From: Nematostella vectensis
Taxonomy: Eukaryota; Cnidaria; Anthozoa; Actiniaria; Edwardsiidae
Direction: 5' to 3'
Assembly: GCF_932526225.1 (NCBI RefSeq)
Contig: NC_064040.1
Span: 2,971,181-3,035,180 of the forward strand
Length of the DNA: 64,000 bases
The stretch's first letter is position 1. Each line of letters begins with the position of its first letter. Positions 9,415 through 20,500 of the stretch are shown piece by piece. A model generated the notes under the pieces. That model was given only the letters and a program-made list of their open reading frames with translations. It had not been told where the DNA came from and ran no database searches. A program made the translations under genes and the position numbers.

Positions 9415-12400
9415 ATGAACTACCAAAACGTTAAATTAGTTGTTGTTGGCGATGGTGGAGTTGGGAAATCAGCATTTTTAATTACTGCTACAACAAATGC
9501 ATTCCCCGGCGAGTATATCCCAACCGTGTTCGATAACTATTCGAGTAACATAATGCTTGATGGAAAGGCGTACAACGTAGGGTTGTGGGACACAGCAGGG
9601 CAAGAGGATTATGATCGATTGAGACCACTGTCGTATCCGATGACCGATGTGTTCCTGGTTTGTTTCGACATCGGTAGCAGAACATCATTTGAAAATATCG
9701 AATCTAAATGGCTCCCGGAACTCAATCATCATATGCCCGAGACACCGAAGATACTAGTGGGGAACAAAAGAGATCTGAGATCTGCACAACAAAATACTAG
9801 GTGAATAGATAATTTATGCTCTTGTCATTGCAGTAATGGATAAAACTTTTATGCCCCCCCCCCTAAAAAAACCCCTTGGAATTTTGCTATGACAATGTTA
9901 ATGGCACTCCTCATAATTATTATTTTTTATTTCATTTTATTTCATTTCATAATTTTTCTGTAATCTATGAGAATCCAAGGCATCAGACAACAACAGAGGG
10001 TTGTTCCCGGAACTCGTCATATCCCCTTCCAGAAACCCCACTCACTTATTTAAAAAGATCACTAGCCCCTTCTGATATCTCATGGGTGTGATTTTTAATT
10101 ATAGCTTGTCAAACCATAGAAGTCGAGATCCTATCACATATGAGGAAGGGAAAGCCCTTGCTAAGAGACTGGGAATGCAGTACCTGGAAAACAGTTCACT
10201 GACTCAGGACGGGGTAAAAGATGTGATGAGCGCAGCTATCAGGGTGGGGGCCGGTCACGTCCAAGCCAACACTTTCACGTGTCGCTGTCAGGGCTCGAGA
10301 TTCTGTATTCACAAGGTTTGGAGAAAGTCTGGGCAATCAAAGAAGGCTGATCTAGGACCACAACCTCCTATTATGCCACCTGCAGGTCAGCATTGTTATA
10401 ATACATCAGGCGTGTTGCTAGGGATGCATTGTTATAAAGCATCAGGCGTGTTGCTGGGGATGCATTGTTATAAAGCATCAGGCGTGTTGCTTGGGATGCA
10501 TTGTTATAAAGCATCAGGCGTGTTGCTAGGGATGCATTGTTATAAAGCATCAGGCGTGTTGCTGGGGATGCATTGTTATAAAGCATCAGGCGTGTTGCTG
10601 GGGATGCATTGTTATAAAGCATCAGGCGTGTTGCTAGGGGTGCATTGTTATAAAGCATCAGGCGTGTTGCTGGGGATGCATTGTTCTAAAGCATCAGGCG
10701 TGTTGCTGGGGATGCATTGTTATAAAGCATCAGGCATGTTGCTAGGGATGCATTGTTATAAAGCATCAGGCGTGTTGCTAGGGATGCATTGTTATAAAGC
10801 ATCAGGCGTGTTGCTAGGGATGCATTGTTATAAAGCATCAGGCGTGTTGCTAGGGATGCATTGTTATAAAGCATCAGGCGTGTTGCTGGGGATGTATTGT
10901 TATAAAGCATCAGGCGTGTTGCTGGGATGCATTGTTATAAAGCGTCAGGCGTGTTGCTGGGATGCATTGTTATAAAGCATCAGGCGTGTTGCTGGGGATG
11001 CATTGTTATAAAGCATCAGGCGTGTTGCTGGGGATGTATTGTTATAAAGCATCAGGCGTGTTGCTAGGGATGCATTGTTATAAAGCATCAGGCGTGTTGC
11101 TGGGGATGCATTGTTATAAAGCATCAGGCGTGTTGCTGGGGATGCATTGTTATAAAGCATCAGGCGTGTTGCTGGGGATGCATTGTTATAAAGCATCAGG
11201 CGTGTTGCTAGGGATGCATTGTTATAAAGCATCAGGCATGTTGCTGGGGATGTATTGTTATAAAGCATCAGGCGTGTTGCTGGGATGCATTGTTATAAAG
11301 CGTCAGGCGTGTTGCTGGGATGCATTGTTATAAAGCATCAGGCGTGTTGCTGGGGATGCATTGTTATAAAGCATCAGGCGTGTTGCTGGGGATGTATTGT
11401 TATAAAGCATCAGGCGTGTTGCTGGGATGCATTGTTATAAAGCGTCAGGCGTGTTGCTAGGGATGCATTGTTATAAAGCATCAGGCATGTTGCTGGGGAT
11501 GCATTGTTATAAAGCATCAGGCGTGTTGCTAGGGATGCATTGTTATAAAGCATCAGGCGTGTTGCTGGGGATGTATTGTTATAAAGCATCAGGCGTGTTG
11601 CTGGGGATGCATTGTTATAAAGCATCAGGCGTGTTGCTAGGGATGTATTGTTATAAAGCATCAGGCGTGTTGCTGGGGATGTATTGTTATAAAGCATCAG
11701 GCATGTTGCTGGGGATGTATTGTTATAAAGCATCAGGCGTGTTGCTAGGGATGCATTGTTATAAAGCATCAGGCGTGTTGCTGGGGATGCATTGTTATAA
11801 AGCATCAGGCGTGTTGCTGGGGATGCATTGTTATAAAGCATCAGGCGTGTTGCTGGGACGCATTGTTATAAAGCGTCAGGTGTGTTGCTGGGTATGCATT
11901 ATGATAAAGCGTCAGGCGTGTTGCTGGGGATGCATTATGGGGTGTGCACACCCTCTTACGGAGGCCAAAATGCAGTCTTTTTACTATATAAATAATCTAA
12001 CATAATATTCACAGAACCCACCCCCTTACCCTTCCTTCCCCACCCCTCACCCCCTAGACATCCCTGGATATGCCCATGAAGTTTATAGGATCCTAGGGTT
12101 TCAGGAATGCAATAGGGGTGGGGCAAATTAATATGCTAGGTCCAGTAATGGTAAATAAGGTGGTTTTATCTTGGGATATTTAGATATTTAATTGTTTTCA
12201 AGCTTGAGAAAGCTCGAGAAACCCTTGCTGTGTGCATCTATTTAATTTTTAATTAATTTTCTCTATAATCTACAGAATAGCCAACAATGGGTCATTGAAT
12301 AGTATGGAGGGATGGACATTTTTTTATTTAATTTGCCCTTTATGCTAGATATGTTTAAGGGAGGGCTCTCCCTACGTTTGGGTTAAGGAATTCTTATTAG

Positions 12401-14556
12401 TTGCTACACAGTGATCACGGATTGAGAGAATGAAATAAAATTAATGTGGTCTTAGAAGTGTATGAGCTTACATAATTTTAAATTTTAATATAGGTCAGGC
12501 ACCTTGGATTGAAGTTATGACCTCAACATTTGCAGATGACTGGAAGAAGATGGTACTTGGAAATGACGACAGTGCTGATGTCAAGTTTACATTCTCAGGA
12601 AATGCACCTACCCTTCATGCCCATCAAACCATACTTAGTGCTGCTTCACCAATATTCCGAGAACTTTTTCTGGGAAGTAAAAAGGTAAATGCTGTACCGA
12701 GAAAGTACCAAGCCATTTTCAGTGATATTTCCTGGTCAATCGCTGGTAACAATTTCGACTCTGGAAAAGCTAAAAATAGTACCGAACTGGTAGAATTTCA
12801 GCTCTGTTCTGATATTTCTTGTGAGAGTTTTGAGAAGATTCTGCAGTTTCTTTACACTGGACTTCCAGGTTTTTCAGAAATTGAAGACAGTGATTTTGTC
12901 CTTGACGTGAAAAAAACTGCTGCGAAGTTCCATTTGTCCTGGCTTGAACAAGTTTGTGAGAACAAGTTTGGCGAAGATGTCTACTTGAATCCAAGTATAG
13001 GGACATACCTGAATGACGAAACAGGAGCAAAGCTGAAGTCGCTTTTCTTCAACAAATCTCAGTTGTGTGACTTCCGATTTAGAGTTGATGGTCAAGTAGT
13101 GTTTGCTCACAAAGTGGTCTTGATGGCGAGATGTGACGTCATGGCTGCTATGCTGGGGGGTCGCTTCAAGGAGGGGAAAACTGAAAATGAGGTTCGTTTA
13201 TTTTATAAAACAAAAGAAAAGAGGTTTTAGCACAACTCTGCTACTTTACAAACCAATTAATACGAATACTATTTCATAATAATGCCTACTATTAGCCGAA
13301 ATACCCATGTTGATCTGACAAAGTAACTTTTATTGCCTTGTATTGCGCAAGAAAATAATTACTTTTTTTAAACCGCTCAAAAAAAGAAAATTTTAAGTCT
13401 ACGAAAAAAAACGCAGTCAGTGCCGAATCCAGAGTTGGTTCCGTTTTTTTTTATAGAACCAGTTCTATTTTTTGTTCTAAGATCTATGTGTGTTCTTAGG
13501 GGCACACAATTTAGTTTGGAAGACTTTGGTAGTGTTTTCATACATTTAACCACGCTTTGAAAACGTTATACCTCCGCCACAAAAGAGCGCACCTTGCGGC
13601 TCATCCACCTCTCAATTAGTTGCCTTTTTTTCGCTTGTCGCAAAGGGAAAACCAACTTTAGGGACTGTCGTGATTTAAGCACTTTTCCAAGTCCCTTCTG
13701 AAAGTCTGAGGGTATTCGCCTGCACACCTACCCTCCCCCCCCCCCCCCACACCCCCCCCCCCCCCCCCCCGCTATCCGACCCTCCAGCCCTTCCAGCTTC
13801 AAAACAATGAACTGTCCTAAACTCATTTGATTCGTATTTCACGGATACTTTTTATACCCTAGACACCAATCCTTGACGCGAGCTTAGCGGCCTTCCTGGC
13901 GGTGCTGGAATACATCTATACCGACCACGCCCCCCTGGAGACGGTCGACCCCCTTGAGGTCCTGGTACTAGCAGACAGGTTCGGTCTTCCCCGGCTGGTC
14001 ACCCTGTGTGAGCTGTATATCACCAAGCGAGTGGATCGCATGATTCAGAAGAAAGTCGCGGACTCAACCAGTGACGTCATTAACCTTCTGAACATGGCTC
14101 AGGTCAGCAGTGTTAGCGTTGTTATTGTTTTTGTAGTCCTTGGACAAATTGCCCTAATTGCCGAATCTCCGGGTCACATGATGAAAAGTGCCGATTTCCG
14201 TAAATGCTGAATGCCTCTATAAATGTTGATTGCCTTTAAGAAGCTCTAAAATAAAATGTCTGAAGGCTCAGGCCAAAGTTTATTCATTTTTTTTACGAAA
14301 CGGTTATCCCATTTATGAGGTTCTTTTGCTGATTTAGGTGTACAACGCAGACCAGCTTGCTCAGTGGTGCCGTCACTTCATCGCGTCCAACTACTCAGTG
14401 TTCGAGTCTACGGGGGACCTACACCTGCTTCAGGGAGACGACGTGGACTTTGTGCAGGAAAACCGCTGGCCACCGCTCTCTTACATACGAGAACTTGAGG
14501 AGTACGAGGCCAAGATGAACGAGATGGGAAAGGGCGATAAATGTAGTGTCATGTGA
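9415..14556 (+). CDS. RHOBTB: RhoBTB: Rac-like GTPase + two BTB domains + CAAX
   Basis: Five exons: 9415-9800, 10105-10385, 12494-13191, 13863-14102, 14338-14556; phases 2,1,0,0 all close to give 607 residues. GTPase domain 1-210: GDGGVGKS 12-19, YIPTVFDNY 34-42, DTAGQE 59-64, NKRD 117-120, all canonical, unlike the degenerate GTPase domain of vertebrate RhoBTB1/2. A short Pro-rich linker (PQPPIMPP) precedes BTB1 (from about residue 231; [25 protein letters not shown]), which carries the family insertion before [14 protein letters not shown]2 ([20 protein letters not shown]) spans exons 3-4 with [13 protein letters not shown]. The C-terminal RhoBTB region has [15 protein letters not shown] and [16 protein letters not shown]. 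It ends in CAAX CSVM. RhoBTBs act as cullin-3 adaptors in known animals; a prenylated, possibly GTP-cycling version is inferred here. The ATG at 9415 follows an out-of-frame ATG at 9407. Confidence 0.94.
10390..11940. repeat. 36-bp minisatellite in RhoBTB intron 2, about 43 copies
   Basis: Units of 36 bp built on gcattgttataaagcatcag, with ggcgtgttgctRggg between. The array begins about 5 nt inside the intron, directly after the exon 2 donor (CAG|gtcag). Because 36 is divisible by 3, it is open in long frames on both strands (12-residue units such as [12 protein letters not shown]); these frames are not genes. The exon 2 frame runs on through about 20 units to 10975, so intron retention would add a repetitive Cys-containing tail. 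Confidence 0.95.
13735..13771. repeat. poly-C tract in RhoBTB intron 3
   Basis: Long C-run with two short CAC interruptions, about 90 nt upstream of the exon 4 acceptor. Could form G-quadruplex on the other strand or be an assembly-difficult run. Confidence 0.85.
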
Positions 14557-15425
14557 TCATGTTGATCAAGTTGGATGTGATAGCAACGAAAATGTGCGAG
14601 TACCCAGGATTGGTTGGGGGGGAGGGGAGGGAGGGGCGCAATCATAGGTGTCATATGGAAAAAGCATAGTATTTGACGACTGTTAATAAGAAATGGCCCC
14701 CTTTGTGGTCGCCAAGGGGAGGGTGTAAGCGCGCACCCTGCGTACCCCCCTGTGTACGCGCCCGATAAAAAGAATTACAACCCGTAGGTTGGGATCCATC
14801 TTAAGGCTCCCGCGCGTTTCCACTTACTCAAGGGATATTTTCGCGATGCACGCGTCTGCACCTGACTGGTAAAGAATATTTTTTGGAGGTTTTTTTGTAA
14901 TAGCCTTCCTAAAATAACAACAAAATGGTTGGCGTGGGAGGGGAACACCCCCTGCCTTAATATAAATAAATGGGTCTTGGGGCAACCATGAATACAATTC
15001 TGTGTCTCAATCTTTCCAACCTTTACATAAATAATCAATCTATAAAATACTACAGTGTCCTTGATTTGTTTAATTGATTTTCTCATTTATACAATGAGGC
15101 AATGAGGCAATGATTGTGAGCTATAAGCTTCAATGTTTTATGAAATATCAAGCGGACAGACTAATATGATACAACATGACAGGCTATGTCTTGATACTCA
15201 ATGAAATAAGGAGGACGATATATACTTTTTAAGTATATATTTGAATAAATGTTTTTTATGGTTGTGCGCCGTATCATTGCCAGTTATAGACATATATATT
15301 TCTTCCATATAGGATTTTAGCTATTCTTTGTGAACATAATCCTATTTTTTCTGTACATTATCTACGAGAATGGAAATAATAAGGTTTTACTTGATCAATG
15401 AATGACGTGAAGCTACCATTAGGAG
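14557..15425. other. RhoBTB 3' UTR and intergenic
   Basis: No further gene is seen. A possible RhoBTB poly(A) signal, AATAAA, lies at 14965-14970. RhoBTB and receptor kinase gene A converge here. Confidence 0.4.
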
Positions 15426-15429
15426 ATTG

Positions 15430-16560
15430 ATGCACTTGTTATAGAGGTTGTACTGTATAAATAAGGCGTTCACAGTCTATGGTATCAGCTTTATGGAGAT
15501 TGTACTGTAAAAATAACTTATTCACAGTCTCCATGGTATCAGCTTTATAGAGGTTGTACTGTATAGATAACGCATTTACAGTCTCTATGGTATCAGCTTT
15601 ATGGAGGTTGTACAGTACAAAGAACGCCTTCACTGTCTCCATGGTTAAGCTTTATGGAGGTTGTACAGTACAAAGAACGCCTTCACTGTCTCCATGGTTA
15701 AGCTTTATGGAGGTTGTACAGTACAAAGAACGCATTCACTGTCTCCATGGTATCAGCTTTATGGAGGTTGTACAGTACAAAGAACGCATTCACTGTCTCC
15801 ATGGTATCAGCTTTATGGAGGTTGTACAGTACAAAGAACGCATTCACAGTCTCCATGGTATCAGCTTTATGGAGGTTGTACAGTACAAAGAACGCATTCA
15901 CTGTCTCCATGGTATCAGCTTTATTGAGGTTGTACTATATAAAGAACGCATTTACAGTCCCTATGGTACAGCTTTATGGAGGTTGTACAGTACAAAGAAC
16001 GTATTTACAGTCTCTATGGTATCAGCTTTATGGAGGTTGTACAGTATAAAGAACGCATTCACTGTCTCCATGGTATTAGCTTTATGGAGGTTATACTGTA
16101 TAAAGAACGCATTTACAGTCTCTATGGTATCTGCTTTATGGAGGTTGTACAGTAAAAAGAACGCATTCACTGTCTCCATGGTATCAGCTTTATAGAGGTT
16201 GTACTGTATAAAGAACGCATTCACTGTCTCCATGGTATCAGCTTTATAGAGGTTGTACTGTATAAAGAACGCCTTCACAGTCTCCATGGTTAAGCTTTAT
16301 GGAGGTTGTACAGTACAAAGAACGCATTCACTGTCTCCATGGTTAAGCTTTATGGAGGTTGTAAAGTACAAAGAACGCATTCACTGTCTCCATGGTATCA
16401 GCTTTATGGAGGTTGTACTGTCAAAAGAACGCCTTTACAGTCTCCATGGTAAGCTTTATGGAGGTTGTACAGTACAAAGAACGCATTCACTGTCTCCATG
16501 GTATCAGCTTTATGGAGGTTGTACAGTATAAAGAACGCCTTCACAGTCCCTATGGAGTTG
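15430..16560. repeat. 54-bp minisatellite, about 21 copies
   Basis: Units of 54 bp (some 52-53) built on gctttatggaggttgtacag with ctgtctccatggta at the other end. Open frames through it on both strands follow from the 54-bp period and are not genes. It lies just downstream of the 3' end of gene A. Confidence 0.95.
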
Positions 16561-16731
16561 GTACTATAGTCATGACGGACCATCTGATCGCATGAATAGA
16601 TAAGACGCAGTCTGCATCCCGAGAAAGGAACCACTCCCCACAGCATTATTGGGAGATGGACGCAAAAGGATGGCGATTGGATCGTTGAGGTTTGTATGTC
16701 GGGTAAACATTTTTTTGTATATGCACTTTTT

Positions 16732-17296
16732 TTACAAGACCGGTCCTTGGTTTCGGTGTCGATAAATTCGCGACTCCATCTCTTCAAAGTCCAGTTGAGC
16801 ATATTTCAGGCTTTTACGATCATTAGCGATGCCTTTTGGCGGCCATTGACTGTGACCACCCATACCGTTATTACCGTTGCTGGGTAAAATCTGGTCACGA
16901 GCCAGCTCATCGTTTGGATTGTCTGAGCCAAGTGCGTCTTTTTCTGTTTTCGCTTCCTCGAGCAGCACATCATCACTCGCGGCACAACCGATATTCTCGA
17001 CACCCGAACGGGATCCCGCCATGGGATCGGAATGGCTCGGAGAATATTCGGGTGGCTGGATTTTATATTCGTTGGAATCCGCAACGACTAAGTCACCCAT
17101 GACGTCATCTGATTCGTCAGGTTCAGGGGCACTATTGAATGATGGGACATTGTAGTAGTCACGTGATTCGTCCACGGCGCTCGGGTCGAAGTACGGGTTG
17201 TCTCGCATCATCAGGTCCTCGAGGGTCGAGCGAAGATTCTCAAAGGTCGGCCTGTCCTCCGGCTTATCTTTCCAACAGGATAACATGATTGTATAC
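16732..17296 (-). CDS. gene A exon 30: kinase end and cytoplasmic tail
   Basis: Begins [18 protein letters not shown] (the conserved CW...RP of RTKs), ends the kinase at about residue 1270, then about 155 tail residues. The tail has several Tyr motifs: NPYFDP, DYYNVP (Y-x-x-P type), [12 protein letters not shown] and, near the end, LKYAQLDF (Tyr1403), which fits the ITIM pattern (L-x-Y-x-x-L). It ends GPVL. Stop TAA at 16732-16734. Confidence 0.93.
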
Positions 17297-17497
17297 CTAA
17301 GAAGCATATAACACAAAATATTATAGAAAAGGCGTTGTCGCCTGGCATTATTGAGCTTAAGCAGCTCTCCCCCCCTCCCCACACACACACACACACATCT
17401 GCTGCCCATTAGATTACCCGACAATCACAAGTCCTCGTTGCACATGTCCAATTTCTCCATGCGGTAGCCGTCCTTCAGTAGCTTGAGCAGATTCCCC

Positions 17498-17528
<31 letters not shown>

Positions 17529-20500
17529 ACACGCATCTGCTGCCCATTAGTTTACCCGACACTCACAGGTCATCGTTGCACATGTCCGGTTTTTCCATGC
17601 GGTAGCCTTCCTTCAGTAGCTTAAGCAGCTCGCGGTTGCCAATGGTCGGGTAAGGTGTCCCGCCTGTTTGTACAAAGAGCCATGACGCATGAATCATAAC
17701 GCATGAATTTAGTTTATTGTTTCATGTTAATCTCGGTTATAAGGTTGTGAAATAGCCAATAGAAATGGATTTTTTGTGTGGCCTTTTATTGTGCGGCAGC
17801 GTCAGCCATCAGTATCAGGCTATCCTATCACGCTATTAGTGTCACGCTATCAGTGTCAATCCATTCATATAACGCTATCAGTGTGACGCTCTCCATATCA
17901 CGCTATCGGTGTCACGCTAACAATTTCACGCTATCGGTGTTACGCTATCAGTATCACGTTATAGGAATCACGCTAACAGTTTCACGCTATCGTTGTTACG
18001 CTAACAGTATCACGCTATAGAAATCACGCTATCAGTGTCCCGCTATCCCTATCACGCTATCGGTGTTACGCTATCAGTATCACGCTATTAGTATCACGCT
18101 TTCAGTGTCACGCTATCATTGTCACCCCTTTCGTATCACGCTATCGGTATCACGCTAACAGTTTCACGCTTTCGGTGTAACGCTATTAGTATCACGCTTT
18201 GATTATCACGCTATCAGTGTCACGCTATCCGTATCACGCTATCGGTGTCACGCTATCAGTGTCACACTAACAGTTTCATGCTATCGGTGTCACGCTATCA
18301 GTATCACGCTTTCAGTATCGCTTTCAGTGTCACGCTATCGCTGTCTGATGATGTAAATACGTACCTAGCGTCACCAGCTCCCACAAGAAAACACCATAAG
18401 CCCATCTGTGAAAAGGTAACAATTATTGAAACTAACTGAAAGCTTATGCGTGAAAATGTAGTAAAGGAGTAGTCGAGGAGACGCAGGGAGTAGAGGACAT
18501 AAATATGGGGAGTTTAACAATAGGGAGTAGAGAAGAGAAAGATGGGGTGTTGAACTGGAGGGGGTAGAGGAGAGGAAGATGAGGTGTTGAACTGGAGGGG
18601 GTAGAGGAGAGAAAGATGAGGTGTTGAACTGGAGGGGGAAGAGGAGAGAAAGATGAGGTGTTGAACAATAGGGGGTAGAGGAGAGAAAGATGAGGTGTTG
18701 AACTGGAGGGGGTAGAGGAGAGAAAGATGGGGTGTTGAACTGGAGGGGGTAGAGGAGAGGAAGATGAGGTGTTGAACTGGAGGGGGTAGAGGTGAGAAAG
18801 ATGAGGTGTTGAACTGGAGGGGGTAGAGGAGAGAAAGATGAGGTGTTGAACTGGAGGGGGTAGAGGAGAGAAAGATGAGGTGTTGAACTGGAGGGGGTAG
18901 AGGAGAGGAAGATGAGGTGTTGAACAAAGATGATCGAAGATGATCTATTAATGTTCATACATCACTTTGTGGGGTGAAAGCCTGATCAAAGTAGTTGATC
19001 TATTAATACTCACACATCACTCTGTGAGGTGAAAGCCTGATCAAAGTAGTTGATCTATTAATACTCACACATCACTCTGTGAGGTGAAAGCCTGATCAAA
19101 GATGGCCTCGATGCTCATCCATTTGAGTGGCAGCTTCCTGCTCGTCTTGCCCTGGTACAGATCCTCGTACATGTGACGAGTCAGACCGAAATCCGCCACC
19201 TTGGCCACTTTGTTATCACCAACAAGCACATTACGAGCCGCCAGATCACGGTGGACAAAGCCACGCCTTGCGAGATATTCCTGATAGGGCAAAAAGATAA
19301 ATCAATAAAAAAATCGCATCAAATACCGATACATATTCAAGGAGCACTAAAACCTATCTACAGGACCTGCAAATGTGATAATGGTTGGTCGACATAGGTG
19401 TGTGAAGGGGTGTGTTGTGGAATAAGTAGGCCGAGGCGAAGATAATCTCATAAATAAACAAGGAATACTTTCTTTTACTATAAAACAGGAAACCGACATT
19501 CCATTTATTTCGTTTCTGCCTCAATTCAAATACCTACTAAATAACCTAATTGCTCAAATCTGATCCATACCCACCATTCCTTGCGCGACTTGCCAGGCAA
19601 AAGCCATCAGATCCCCGGATGAAATCCCGTCATCCTCCTCTTCGTCTTCTATCCCGTCGTTCTCAGCTGCCCCCCGTTCGCTTTGAGGTTTATCCCCGGT
19701 GTATAGGGATACTAACTCGATGCCGCTATTGTCTTTCTTGGTGTTCGCATCCATGGGTGTGTTGACGTAGACTCGTGCATTACTTGCTGTCTGTTATACA
19801 AAAAAATAGGAAAGGGAAGGAATATTGGTCGACATTATCCAAAATAGCAGCCGTAGGCTAAATAAGGGACTTGCGCTAAGAGATCACGTTACGCTTTTTG
19901 GGTGGCAAACTAGCGCGCACTTAAGCTAATCGGCAAAATAACACCAACAAAAAAAACAACTTATTCAGCGCTTACGAAAAATTCCATTTTTTTTTCAGAA
20001 AGGGTTAAGTTTCATTTAAAGACGCAGTAATTTCTGTGATTATTTGCCACCGAATTCACGAGAAGCGAGATCAGTACCCCTGGTTTATGCTCAGGGCCGA
20101 GTGGTCTCTGTGAGCGCGGTGAAAAGAAGAGCTACGCCCTCGAGCATAAGTAGCGGATATGCGCACATCAAAGAGACAAGAATTTCAACTCTATCACAGA
20201 CACTAACCCTTGTGCTCTCGGCCAATTAGCGCTCGTATTCTCGTGTATATATCTTATGAATTATTGTATTCTTTTTACCTGGGCTCCATCTGGATTGTTT
20301 TTGTTGAAAAACATGTCGCAATACTTGGAATGGAGTGGACCGCGGGGATCGTCTTCAGGATACTCTTTGACCTGAAATTGAACAGAATAGATCAATAACG
20401 TTATTTTTAAATGAAAAATTTTAATAGCAAAGAATAGAAAACCTTTCATTGACTTCTCTTTCTCAAGTAGTGTAGAAGGTCTCCGTATATGTGTTATGTT

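Noticed and set aside
10082-12005. Long open frames over the 36-bp array on both strands as repeat-protein genes
   Set aside because: They follow from a period divisible by 3 without stops. The array lies in RhoBTB intron 2, whose exons join in frame across it.
15554-16531. Frames over the 54-bp array
   Set aside because: Period artefact; no start context, splice partners or homology.
17427-17497. Mutually exclusive alternative copy of exon 29
   Set aside because: It lacks the acceptor and first codons, and its donor is weakened.
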